Assembly: GCA_963975425.1 (NCBI GenBank)
Contig: CAXBGS010000027.1
Location: 1 to 8,492 of the forward strand
From: CAXBGS01 sp963975425
GTDB taxonomy: Bacteria > Planctomycetota > Planctomycetia > Pirellulales > Pirellulaceae
Reading direction: 5' to 3'
DNA length: 8,492 bases
Part shown: one piece after another, positions 1 through 6,300 of the stretch
Position numbering within the stretch: position 1 is the stretch's first letter
Layout of the letters: every line of letters begins with the position of its first letter
Translations under genes and position numbers: made by a program
The notes under the pieces: generated by a model
What the model was told of the DNA's origin: nothing
What the model saw: only the letters and a program-made list of their open reading frames with translations
Database searches by the model: none

Positions 1-55
1 TAGCGTTCTCTGTGACTTAGCGTTCTCTGTGACTTAGCGTTCTCTGTGACTTAGC
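1..55. repeat. 17-bp tandem repeat, three perfect copies
   Basis: The unit TAGCGTTCTCTGTGACT occurs three times without a mismatch at 1-17, 18-34 and 35-51, followed by a partial unit (TAGC). There are no spacers, so this is a simple tandem array and not a CRISPR. It begins at the first base of the window and may continue to the left. It lies beyond the 3' end of the minus-strand operon, and I see no reading frame or terminator hairpin in it. Confidence 0.9.
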
Positions 56-91
56 TGAGTAGCGTGGCGAATGTGTGGACGGCGACAGTGT

Positions 92-598
92 TCAATCCGC
101 GTTGGATTGGTAAGCACCAGCGGAATACGTCAATTCATAGCTGTGTGAATAGATCTCGATAAGATTTCCGAAGGGATCCTCACAGTAAACCATGCGGTAA
201 GGTTTTTCGCCGGGATAGTACTCGCGAACTGGCATCCGTTGTTTGCCCCCGTTGGCGACAATCCTCTTTGCGAGGCCCTCGACGTCAGGGTCCTGGACGC
301 AGAAATGGAATACGCCTGTTTTCCAATATTCAAAGTTATTCTCTGGTCTTTCGGCATTATCAAATTCGAATAATTCGACACCGACTCGGTCTCCGGTTGC
401 TAGGTGAGCAATCCGGAATCGCTCCCAGCCCTTTCCAAAGACATCGTCGCACATCACACCAATAGCCGAGTCATCCGAGACGATTTCGGTGGGCGGCATG
501 ATGACGTACCATCCCAACGTTTTTGTGTAGAACTCAACGGCTTGGTCCAAGTCCGTGACAGATATGCCAATGTGGGAAAAGGTTCGTGGGTAGGTCAT
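92..598 (-). CDS. VOC-family (glyoxalase/extradiol dioxygenase fold) protein
   Basis: A small vicinal-oxygen-chelate protein, 168 aa from the start chosen here. VOC proteins use paired beta-alpha-beta-beta-beta modules to hold a divalent metal; members are glyoxalase I, extradiol dioxygenases, epimerases and antibiotic-binding proteins. Likely metal ligands are H9 (SHIGISV), E75 or E78 (VGVELFEF), H98 (VFHFCVQD) and E148 (GNLIEIYS), one pair per half, so the site looks intact. The C-terminal EDPFGNLIEIYS is typical of the fold. A longer frame starts at 640 (182 aa). I prefer 598 because AAGAGA sits 5 nt upstream of it, the 640 ATG has no Shine-Dalgarno sequence, and VOC domains normally begin close to the first ligand. 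The gene follows the sulfatase-like gene by 66 bp (24 bp from the longer start) and is probably last in the operon. There is no signal peptide, so it is likely cytoplasmic. The substrate cannot be told from sequence; 'lactoylglutathione lyase' would overreach. Confidence 0.9.
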   Translation of the reverse strand: MTYPRTFSHIGISVTDLDQAVEFYTKTLGWYVIMPPTEIVSDDSAIGVMCDDVFGKGWERFRIAHLATGDRVGVELFEFDNAERPENNFEYWKTGVFHFCVQDPDVEGLAKRIVANGGKQRMPVREYYPGEKPYRMVYCEDPFGNLIEIYSHSYELTYSAGAYQSNAD

Positions 599-664
599 GG
601 GTGTCTCTTTCGCAGGATGTTGAGTTTGTGAACGAGGCATCGTGGATTTTGGCTAAGTTGCACA

Positions 665-2023
665 TCACTCCGGCTTCTCCGTTTCACGAAGCTCGCGAGC
701 GACGGTCAGGTAATAGTTTCGCGCTGTTGCATTGACCATATCTCTGGCCAATCGCGTCAACGCGTCGGCTTTGATTTGCTTGGCTTCTTGGTCGTTAGAT
801 TCGATCGCAAGCAAGTGATCGGCAAGCTGTGCAGCCCATTGGTTGTCGCCAGCCGCTAACGCCTCCCGCGCCGATGCCGATAGCTTATCCAGTCCGCCTG
901 CCAGTTTCGCAATCCGTTGGGCTTCGTCCTTGGGCGACAGCGGAAACAAGTTGGACGGATTACCATCGAACCAGCCGAGGTAATAGTTAAAGGTCGTGCG
1001 GACGCCCCAATCTGGGTGTCCATAAAACGGCTGCAAATAATCTTTGCCAGCGAGCGCCTCAGGAAGCTTCACATACTCGACCAGCTCATCCGGTGTCAGC
1101 CCCTTGTTGATGCCTTCGACCGTTTTGTCGTGGATGAACTGCACTGCGTCGCGGTAATCGCTGAGAACTTGTCTGACTTGTTCGGATCCCAGAATCGGAT
1201 TGGTGTGTCCGCCGACCAAAGCAACGGCATTTGTGTCGGCCATCTTGGCGAGGCTTTCGGCCCATAACCGCGTGCTGCGATTCGGGGTGCCGCGAATCGC
1301 GTACAGATTTGGAAACGATCGGTAAAAGTTGTCACCCGCAAATACGACTTTGCCCTCGGGATACCAGACGAACAGTTCGTCATTGGTTTCACCTGGCGCC
1401 GCAACGAGTTCGATTTCCACGCCACCGACGTTGACTGACATTCGGTCGGTTTCGAGGAAGTGAGTCGGCATGGTTTCCCTGCCGGAAGAAAAGACGGCTC
1501 CGCCGCGCCGCGGGTATCGGGCCGGCGCGACGCCGTTGTTGATCCGCTGATCCGGCGGCAGCTTGAATCCGGCTTGCCTCGCGCCGCGAACGTTTTGAAA
1601 GGTCAAACCGCCGGCTTTCCACGGAGCGGCTTCGCTGCCAAAATTTTTGTGCGCCCAAATCTGTGGACGTTCGTCACCGAGAAACGCTGCCGCACCGCCG
1701 GTGTGATCGCCGTGTCCGTGGGTAAAGACGATCGCCTTGACCGGTTTGTCGCTAAGTTTACGGAATTCATCCATGATGCGAGTGCCATCATCAACCGACA
1801 TGCCGGTATCGACGATGATCATTCCATCATCGCCTTCGATCATCGACACGTTTGCCGGACTGAAACCGACGGCGACGTGGACTTTGTCCGCAACCTTGAT
1901 GACTCGTTCTTGGAATTGGACGCTCTGGTCTTGCAGTCGCTGTGTCGCGCTGGTCGATTCTTGAGCATTACCGGTACCAGCCGCGGACAGCGCAAGGCAA
2001 AGACAGAATATGGTTTTGTTCAT
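665..2023 (-). CDS. Exported MBL-fold alkylsulfatase-like hydrolase, C-terminally short
   Basis: A 452-aa metallo-beta-lactamase-fold protein of the alkylsulfatase (SdsA1/BDS1) family, which hydrolyses primary alkyl sulfates such as SDS to alcohol and sulfate with two zinc ions. Residues 1-20 form a signal peptide ending GNA|Q, so it should be periplasmic. The metal motif THGHGDHTGG (101-110) supplies H102, H104, D106 and H107. PGETNDE (210-216) gives a candidate Glu, AGDN (229-232) provides D231 as the bridging acid, and GGHTNPILG (271-279) provides H273. Residues from about 285 to 430, including GWFDGNPSNLFPLSP, match the family's dimerisation region. The protein stops near 450, whereas the classic enzymes run to about 620-660 aa with a C-terminal SCP2-like domain, which is absent here. 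AGDN replaces the AEN I recall at the bridging-acid position of SdsA1. The start is supported by AAGGA about 8 nt upstream and by the signal peptide. It begins 11 bp after the MarR gene ends. Alkyl sulfatase activity is an inference; another ester or lactone substrate is possible. Confidence 0.9.
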   Translation of the reverse strand: MNKTIFCLCLALSAAGTGNAQESTSATQRLQDQSVQFQERVIKVADKVHVAVGFSPANVSMIEGDDGMIIVDTGMSVDDGTRIMDEFRKLSDKPVKAIVFTHGHGDHTGGAAAFLGDERPQIWAHKNFGSEAAPWKAGGLTFQNVRGARQAGFKLPPDQRINNGVAPARYPRRGGAVFSSGRETMPTHFLETDRMSVNVGGVEIELVAAPGETNDELFVWYPEGKVVFAGDNFYRSFPNLYAIRGTPNRSTRLWAESLAKMADTNAVALVGGHTNPILGSEQVRQVLSDYRDAVQFIHDKTVEGINKGLTPDELVEYVKLPEALAGKDYLQPFYGHPDWGVRTTFNYYLGWFDGNPSNLFPLSPKDEAQRIAKLAGGLDKLSASAREALAAGDNQWAAQLADHLLAIESNDQEAKQIKADALTRLARDMVNATARNYYLTVARELRETEKPE

Positions 2024-2034
2024 GTAACAATTCC

Positions 2035-2481
2035 TTAAGATAAGCGATGAGTTAAGTTTTTCTGCATCTTTTGCAGCACGCTTTGTGTTGCTTCCAGCTG
2101 CGACTTTGAGATGCCCTTGAGCGTGCTTTTTCGCAAGTCGTCTAAGAGAGGTAAAACGGTTTGAAGTTTTTGCTCTCCCCGGCGAGTCAAGCCGACCATG
2201 ACGATCCGTGCGTCTTCACTTGAGACGCTCCGCTGAACAAACTTTTGTTCAACTAGTCGATCGAGCTGTCGTTTCACCGTTGTGGGATCGCGAATCATCA
2301 ACGATGCCAATTCGTTCATGCTCAGCGGTCGACCCGCATCCAGCAGAGTGATCAGGGTCTGGGTTTCCTCCGGCGTAAACGGCCAACCGGCACTTTTCAG
2401 CACCGCAGCCATTCCCTGACGGATTAGATAAGCGACACGCCCGATTGCGAATCCAGGCGAAGACTCCGAGTCAAATTGCAT
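2035..2481 (-). CDS. MarR-family transcriptional regulator
   Basis: A 148-aa winged-helix repressor of the MarR family, whose members act as dimers and leave DNA when a small, often phenolic or oxidising, ligand binds. The helix-turn-helix spans about residues 53-80 (LSMNELASLMIRDPTTVKRQLDRLVEQK). The wing follows at 81-101, with the family's acidic-x-Arg element as D90 and R92 (SSEDARIVMVGLT) and an RRGE turn. Flanking helices (about 8-45 and 105-147) would form the dimer interface. The length is normal. The start has the best ribosome binding site in the window, AAGGAG six nt upstream, inside the 3' end of the DoxX-like gene; the two frames overlap by 11 bp. It lies directly ahead of the sulfatase-like gene. 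This placement suggests it controls its own operon, probably from the site upstream of the DoxX-like gene. The ligand cannot be predicted. Confidence 0.93.
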   Translation of the reverse strand: MQFDSESSPGFAIGRVAYLIRQGMAAVLKSAGWPFTPEETQTLITLLDAGRPLSMNELASLMIRDPTTVKRQLDRLVEQKFVQRSVSSEDARIVMVGLTRRGEQKLQTVLPLLDDLRKSTLKGISKSQLEATQSVLQKMQKNLTHRLS

Positions 2482-2932
2482 TTTCTTCTCCTTGGGGAGT
2501 CCGGATCACAGAGGTTGTTGGGCCGGCAAAGATTGGGCGATACCAATCAAAGTGGCAATAGATCAGCACGACGCATGCGAAGAAATCGAGTAGCCCGATC
2601 GCGAGGTATTGATGTGCAAAAAAAATCACGTACAGAAAAATATTGAACGCATACGGCAGCGACATCAGGATCGCGAGTGGCGATGTCCGAGGGAAAAACA
2701 TCAGACCGCCGGCGACCGTTTTGAGAAAGCCGACCCAAAAGATCAGATAACCCGTTTTCTCTAACGCGAGCATGAACTGATCGAGTTCGCTTGGTGGATC
2801 ACCAATTGGATATCCATTAATGCCAAAACCCATCGTCACGATCCCCGTACCGAACAGGAAGAGTGCGAAAAGTATTCGCACGACGAAGGCGAGGCGTGGA
2901 AGTCGAACGCGGCGATAACCTGTCAAAAGCAT
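2471..2932 (-). CDS. DoxX-like four-helix membrane protein
   Basis: A 153-aa integral membrane protein with four hydrophobic segments at about 15-36, 61-80, 84-106 and 108-127, and a basic N-terminus (RRVRLPR) that should stay in the cytoplasm. Size, helix spacing and the first helix (VVRILFALFLFGTGI) resemble the DoxX/DoxX-like superfamily of small quinone-linked or redox-associated membrane proteins. The roles of that family are poorly defined and no catalytic residue can be pointed to. It is the first gene of the putative operon; its last 11 bp overlap the MarR gene. The ATG at 2932 has only a weak GAG upstream. DoxX-like genes are commonly found next to MarR or TetR regulators and detoxification enzymes, which fits this place. 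The assignment rests on topology rather than a diagnostic motif, so 'uncharacterised four-TM protein' is the safe fallback. Confidence 0.75.
   Translation of the reverse strand: MLLTGYRRVRLPRLAFVVRILFALFLFGTGIVTMGFGINGYPIGDPPSELDQFMLALEKTGYLIFWVGFLKTVAGGLMFFPRTSPLAILMSLPYAFNIFLYVIFFAHQYLAIGLLDFFACVVLIYCHFDWYRPIFAGPTTSVIRTPQGEENAI
2488..2493 (-). promoter_or_regulatory. Strong Shine-Dalgarno site of the marR-type gene
   Basis: On the minus strand AAGGAG lies six nucleotides before the ATG at 2481, within the last codons of the overlapping DoxX-like gene. It fixes the regulator's start. It suggests independent, efficient initiation of the repressor, in contrast to most other genes here, whose starts have weak or no such site. 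Confidence 0.8.
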
Positions 2933-2981
2933 GTCACTCGGTTACTGCGATATGAAGTCGATCGGATGCAAACCGGTCTCA

Positions 2982-2992
2982 CAATACAATTG
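2982..2992. promoter_or_regulatory. Possible operator palindrome below the operon promoter
   Basis: CAAT-ACA-ATTG is an interrupted perfect palindrome with 4-bp arms. It lies 12 bp downstream of the -10 box of the predicted promoter (3005-3032), near the expected transcription start, where a MarR repressor would block initiation. The arms are short and the symmetry does not extend, so chance is a serious alternative. The case is mainly positional. Confidence 0.25.
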
Positions 2993-3004
2993 CTGGAAAG
3001 CTGT

Positions 3005-3032
3005 AGGATACAGAGAAATGGGCGTGAGTCAA
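3005..3032 (-). promoter_or_regulatory. Sigma70-type promoter for the four-gene minus-strand operon
   Basis: On the minus strand TTGACT (3027-3032, five of six to consensus) and TATCCT (3005-3010, four of six) are separated by 16 bp. Transcription would begin near 2998 and give a leader of about 65 nt before the DoxX-like ATG at 2932. It sits in the only sizeable gap upstream of the operon, between it and the phosphodiesterase gene. No comparably good promoter was seen elsewhere in this gap. Confidence 0.55.
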
Positions 3033-3107
3033 TACATGTCGATTTAGTCGGGCGATAGAAATACGTTTCCGTCCAGCGAGGACGCCAGGGTTACGAATGG
3101 GTAACGA

Positions 3108-4154
3108 CTAGCGGGGCGTATCCTCTTTCTTCTCTTGCAAAGCCATTCTTCGCAGGAATGCCTGCATCTTGGCCGGCTGGCCTGTATGAAAAATCCGAAC
3201 GCCGGCATGGACCAATTTTTGCCAATCTTGTTCGGTTCCCTCGGCATGAGTCTCCACGAGCAGCCCTTGATGCGTCGCGTACCGGATCAATCGAAGCGTC
3301 CTGGGGTTCGTCGGGTTGTTTTTGTTGACGTTCACCTGAATGGTGGAAGGATCGAAACGCTTGCGAATATCATCGACCTGCTTTTGGTCAGAGACCATGA
3401 ACATCAGCTGGTCTCGCGTGATCGGTACACCCTTAGCCCGGTAGTCAGCAAAGAGATCCGCATCGCGATAGGGAACACGGAAAATAATACCGTCCATCGC
3501 GTCATGACGGACGACAATCGCCATGATTTCGTCGAAGAACTGATTCACACCTGGTTTCAAGTCTGCCTTAAAAACAACTCGACCTTTTCCCGCGACGAGA
3601 AACTCGTCCAGGGTGGCAACGCGATGTTCGGAAACGGTGCGATCACGAAATCTCTTAAACAGATTTTTCAGGTCATCTAAATCGAGTTGGCTTGCCGGAC
3701 CTGTCCCCGTGGTCTCGCGATCGATCGTGGCGTCGTGCACGATCACAAAATAACCGTCACGGGTTCGCTGGATATCGGTTTCGTAAATGTCGAAGCCCTG
3801 TCGCTGGCAGTTGTCGATATTGGCAACGGAGTTTTCGGGGGCATTGTCGGACTTGTCATTCTTGTAGCCGCCTCGGTGCGCCGCGATCCGAACTTTGGTC
3901 GACTGAGTATGATTCGGTTGCGACTCAATTACCGGTGCCTGATCCACACTGTTTGGAGGTGCCGGCATTTCGGCAACACCAGCCGTGGCCAGAAAGGCGA
4001 AGAATGACGCGGAGACAGAAATTGCGAATTTTCGATTCGGCAAAAGCCGCCAGGGGCTGCGGTATGATTTCTTCACTGTGCTGCTTTCCCGATGCATAGC
4101 CGTGGCGATAAATTCGCGTGTTAGACGTGAGTGTGGTGAGATTTGGTCACCCAT
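3108..4154 (-). CDS. Exported glycerophosphodiester phosphodiesterase (GDPD/GlpQ-like)
   Basis: A 348-aa GDPD-family TIM-barrel enzyme, expected to cleave glycerophosphodiesters from phospholipid breakdown into sn-glycerol-3-phosphate and an alcohol. Family motifs in order: AAHRGG (91-96) with catalytic H93 and R94; APENSV (105-110) with E107 and N108; YETDIQ (124-129) with metal ligands E125 and D127; and VHDATIDRETTGTG (139-152) with catalytic H140 and D141. The third metal position, usually Glu in an E-x-K motif, appears as KADLK (196-200), giving D198. The usual ITDDP-type end of the barrel is replaced by IFHTGQPAKM (321-330). A hydrophobic stretch at about 43-61 (AISVSASFFAFLATAGVA) looks like a signal peptide, so action outside the cytoplasm is likely. 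Neither possible ATG (4154, or 4097 at residue 20) has a Shine-Dalgarno sequence; the shorter one gives a more usual signal peptide. It is 175 bp upstream of the DoxX-like gene on the same strand, but that gap has its own promoter, so it is probably a separate unit. Confidence 0.9.
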   Translation of the reverse strand: MGDQISPHSRLTREFIATAMHRESSTVKKSYRSPWRLLPNRKFAISVSASFFAFLATAGVAEMPAPPNSVDQAPVIESQPNHTQSTKVRIAAHRGGYKNDKSDNAPENSVANIDNCQRQGFDIYETDIQRTRDGYFVIVHDATIDRETTGTGPASQLDLDDLKNLFKRFRDRTVSEHRVATLDEFLVAGKGRVVFKADLKPGVNQFFDEIMAIVVRHDAMDGIIFRVPYRDADLFADYRAKGVPITRDQLMFMVSDQKQVDDIRKRFDPSTIQVNVNKNNPTNPRTLRLIRYATHQGLLVETHAEGTEQDWQKLVHAGVRIFHTGQPAKMQAFLRRMALQEKKEDTPR

Positions 4155-4158
4155 TTTT

Positions 4159-4170
4159 CAATGTACATTG
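4159..4170. promoter_or_regulatory. 12-bp perfect palindrome at the GDPD gene start
   Basis: CAATGTACATTG is perfectly self-complementary and ends 4 bp before the longest possible start codon of the phosphodiesterase gene. If translation begins at the internal ATG (4097), it would lie in the promoter or leader. A dimeric regulator site is plausible. A perfect 12-mer palindrome is expected about twice by chance in a window this size, so position is the main argument. Confidence 0.3.
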
Positions 4171-4360
4171 TGAACGACAGTACGATCGCGATTGCGTTTG
4201 CTCTTCAAATTCTCTGATCATTTTGCGGATGCAAGCCTGGCTGTCGTGACCTGGATTCCCTCGGTTTGTAAGACCAGCGAAAGGTTACAACGATGGCCAT
4301 TGATTGCTGGCACGATAGTGCTAGTGGTGGGCACAATCGTCAAGGTTTGATGTGGGGGCA

Positions 4361-4396
4361 TCAACTACTTTACGGCAGTCAACTACCTTACGGCAG
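4361..4396. repeat. 18-bp tandem repeat, two copies
   Basis: TCAACTACTTTACGGCAG (4361-4378) is followed directly by TCAACTACCTTACGGCAG (4379-4396), with one mismatch. It lies in non-coding DNA. It resembles a recent slippage duplication, with no evident function. Confidence 0.85.
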
Positions 4397-4514
4397 TTCG
4401 GGCAACAACGACTTGCTCGATAATGCCACAGATGGCCTCACTGCGGTAGCTAAGCAATGATCAACATTGGCAATTTCGAAGCCGCTTTTCGGCATGCGGT
4501 TGAACCGTGCGACC

Positions 4515-4568
4515 CGAGCGGCGCTGATACCACGAGGGGCGCTGATGTTTCGAGGGGCGCGGATGTTG
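4515..4568. repeat. 18-bp tandem repeat, three degenerate copies
   Basis: Three adjoining 18-bp units (4515-4532, 4533-4550, 4551-4568) share the core CGAGGGGCGCTGATGTTT; the first and last copies carry a few substitutions. The period is a multiple of three, so the short plus-strand frame reads it as a six-residue repeat (RGADVS-like). I see no other support for that frame being translated. Confidence 0.8.
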
Positions 4569-5129
4569 ACTCCGTCCTTCAACGACTCGGCAATCATTGG
4601 GACGATGTGCCCGCCTATTGCAACGATGTCTTTCCCACCAATGCCTTTAATCTGGTGTGCTCTGCAAGACACATAGCAAAAAGAGCTAGGGCGGCATTGA
4701 ATTCCAATGTCGATTCCTGCCTATATTCGGGCGGTACCAGCATCGTCGGGCATGAATGTACCCTGCGGCACGGATCTGGCATTTCATTTTTTCGACTCAA
4801 TCAGTTTCGCCGACTCCCTCGGCTAGACATTGCGACTTTAGCAAGCAAGCGACATCGACCACGCCGTCTAGCAAGCCGATTCACAACCAGGACACTCCGC
4901 TAGATGAGCCAAGCCGATTACTTTCGATGATCTGCCCAGACTCAAGCCAAAATAGACGCCTTGATTTATCCGACGGAGGTTGGATCACTGTAGGCGGCAA
5001 GCGGGCTATCGGGACGAACGATGGTGCGTTCTGGTATCGGTTTCGCGCCGGAACCGAATAAGCCAATAAGAAATATCGTTAAAAAAGACTGTTCAACCAG
5101 AATCTTCCTAAACGCACACGCAATCGAGA

Positions 5130-6287
5130 ATGAATCAAGTGGAATTAGATTATGACCCACAGTACCCCAGCGTGGATGACCTGCGCAACCGCGCGCGTAA
5201 ACGCATTCCTAGGTTTGCGTTTGAGTATCTCGACGGCGGCTGCAACGAAGATGTCAATCTGCATCGAAACACGGCCGAGATTCGCGACATCGAGCTGATC
5301 CCTCAGTACTTGTCCGAGCACGTTCGATCGGACATGCGTACCGAGTTGTTTGGTCACACCTATGACGCGCCGTTTGGTATTTCGCCAATTGGGTTGCAAG
5401 GCTTGATGTGGCCAAAGACTCCAGAGATTTTGGCTAAGGCTGCGCTGCAGCACAACATTCCATTTTGCTTGAGCACCGTTTCGACCAGCAGCATCGAAAC
5501 GATCGCGGAAATCAGCGAAGGACGAGCTTGGTTTCAGTTGTATCATCCGACCGAAGATAAAGTTCGCGACGACATCATCAACCGATGTAAGGCTGCCGAG
5601 TTGCCCGTCTTGGTCATTTTGGCCGATGTTCCAACGTTCGGTTATCGACCGCGTGACATACGCAATGGCTTGGCGATGCCGCCCAGCATGTCGCTAAGAA
5701 ATATTCTGCAGATATTTGGCCGACCCGCTTGGGCTGCCAGCACGCTGCTGAATGGTCAGCCTGAGTTCGAGACGCTTAAGCCTTACATGCCTAAGGGTTT
5801 GAATCTCAAACAGCTCGGTCAGTTCATGGACAAGACTTTTTCAGGGCGTTTGAACGAAGAAAAGATCAAGCCGATTCGAGATATGTGGCCCGGAAAATTG
5901 GTGATCAAGGGGATCGCCTGCGAGGCTGACGCCGAGAGAGCCGTCCGTTTAGGTGTTGACGGACTGTGGGTTTCCAACCATGGCGGCCGTCAGCTCGATG
6001 CGGGGCAATCGGCAATCAAAGCACTCGATACAATCGCGCAGAAATATAGCGGTCAAGTAACATTGATGATGGATTCTGGGATCCGCAGCGGTCCAGACAT
6101 CGCGAGAACGATGGCGGTCGGTGCCGATTTCACAATGCTCGGACGGACTTTCATGTACGGTACGGCGGCGCTCGGCAGACGGGGCGGAGATCACACCATC
6201 GCAATCTTGAAACGCCAGCTGCAGCAAGTCATGGAACAGCTGTGCTGTCAACGAACGCAGGATTTCCCTAATCACCTTTCGAAATAG
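5130..6287 (+). CDS. FMN-dependent alpha-hydroxy-acid dehydrogenase/oxidase
   Basis: A 385-aa TIM-barrel flavoprotein of the L-lactate dehydrogenase (LldD), glycolate oxidase and flavocytochrome b2 family, oxidising a 2-hydroxy acid to the 2-oxo acid. Residues aligned with the glycolate oxidase active site are present: Y33 (FEYLDGG), Y138 (WFQLYHP), D166 (ILADVPTFG), K260 (LVIKGI), H284 as the catalytic base and R287 (SNHGGRQLD, 282-290). The FMN phosphate region is MMDSGIRSGPDIARTMAVGA (313-332) followed by LGRTFMYG (337-344). Length is normal. There is no signal peptide; this family is cytoplasmic or loosely attached to the membrane inside. Oddly, the stretch after D166 reads TFGYRPRD where glycolate oxidase has a GRRE-type run, so substrate preference may differ from plain lactate. 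The start at 5130 has only a weak GAGA close to the ATG, but the N-terminus matches the family. Next comes a bisphosphatase gene after 13 bp. L-lactate is the likeliest substrate; glycolate, mandelate or a longer hydroxy acid cannot be excluded. Confidence 0.92.
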   Translation: MNQVELDYDPQYPSVDDLRNRARKRIPRFAFEYLDGGCNEDVNLHRNTAEIRDIELIPQYLSEHVRSDMRTELFGHTYDAPFGISPIGLQGLMWPKTPEILAKAALQHNIPFCLSTVSTSSIETIAEISEGRAWFQLYHPTEDKVRDDIINRCKAAELPVLVILADVPTFGYRPRDIRNGLAMPPSMSLRNILQIFGRPAWAASTLLNGQPEFETLKPYMPKGLNLKQLGQFMDKTFSGRLNEEKIKPIRDMWPGKLVIKGIACEADAERAVRLGVDGLWVSNHGGRQLDAGQSAIKALDTIAQKYSGQVTLMMDSGIRSGPDIARTMAVGADFTMLGRTFMYGTAALGRRGGDHTIAILKRQLQQVMEQLCCQRTQDFPNHLSK

Positions 6288-6300
6288 CAAGTTAACTTCC

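Larger units (their letters stand above)
4171..5129. other. Long non-coding or degenerate intergenic stretch
   Basis: About 960 bp between the divergent phosphodiesterase and hydroxy-acid dehydrogenase genes. Short open frames exist on both strands (4457-4903 plus; 4388-4672 minus). They overlap each other, show no recognisable domain, lack ribosome binding sites and read like random protein with many Arg, Ser and Cys residues. The stretch holds two unrelated 18-bp tandem repeats (4361-4396, 4515-4568). It must contain the promoter of the plus-strand pair and that of the phosphodiesterase, but I could not pick a convincing -35/-10 pair for either. A decayed gene is possible but cannot be shown. 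Confidence 0.6.

Noticed and set aside
1..55. CRISPR array
   Set aside because: The repeats are directly adjacent with no spacers, and no cas gene is present.
1460..2038. Plus-strand 192-aa open frame opposite the sulfatase-like gene
   Set aside because: It is fully antisense to a gene with clear family motifs and a signal peptide, and its own translation shows no domain. It is a shadow frame.
3070..3084. Small hairpin (CGTCC-AGCGA-GGACG) after the phosphodiesterase stop as a terminator
   Set aside because: The stem is only 5 bp and no T-run follows on the minus strand.
3135..3680. Plus-strand 181-aa open frame opposite the phosphodiesterase gene
   Set aside because: Antisense to a motif-bearing GDPD gene, with no recognisable domain or ribosome binding site.
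4388..4672. Minus-strand 94-aa frame with a stretch (IVAIGGHIVP, then LKDGV) loosely like the end of a cobalamin-binding domain
   Set aside because: The likeness covers about 25 residues only, the frame starts with GTG without a ribosome binding site, lacks the cobalamin DxHxxG motif, and runs through the 18-bp tandem repeat. Chance similarity is more likely; a profile search would decide.
4457..4903. Plus-strand 148-aa frame in the long intergenic stretch
   Set aside because: No domain, no ribosome binding site, includes the tandem repeat, composition unlike the real genes nearby.
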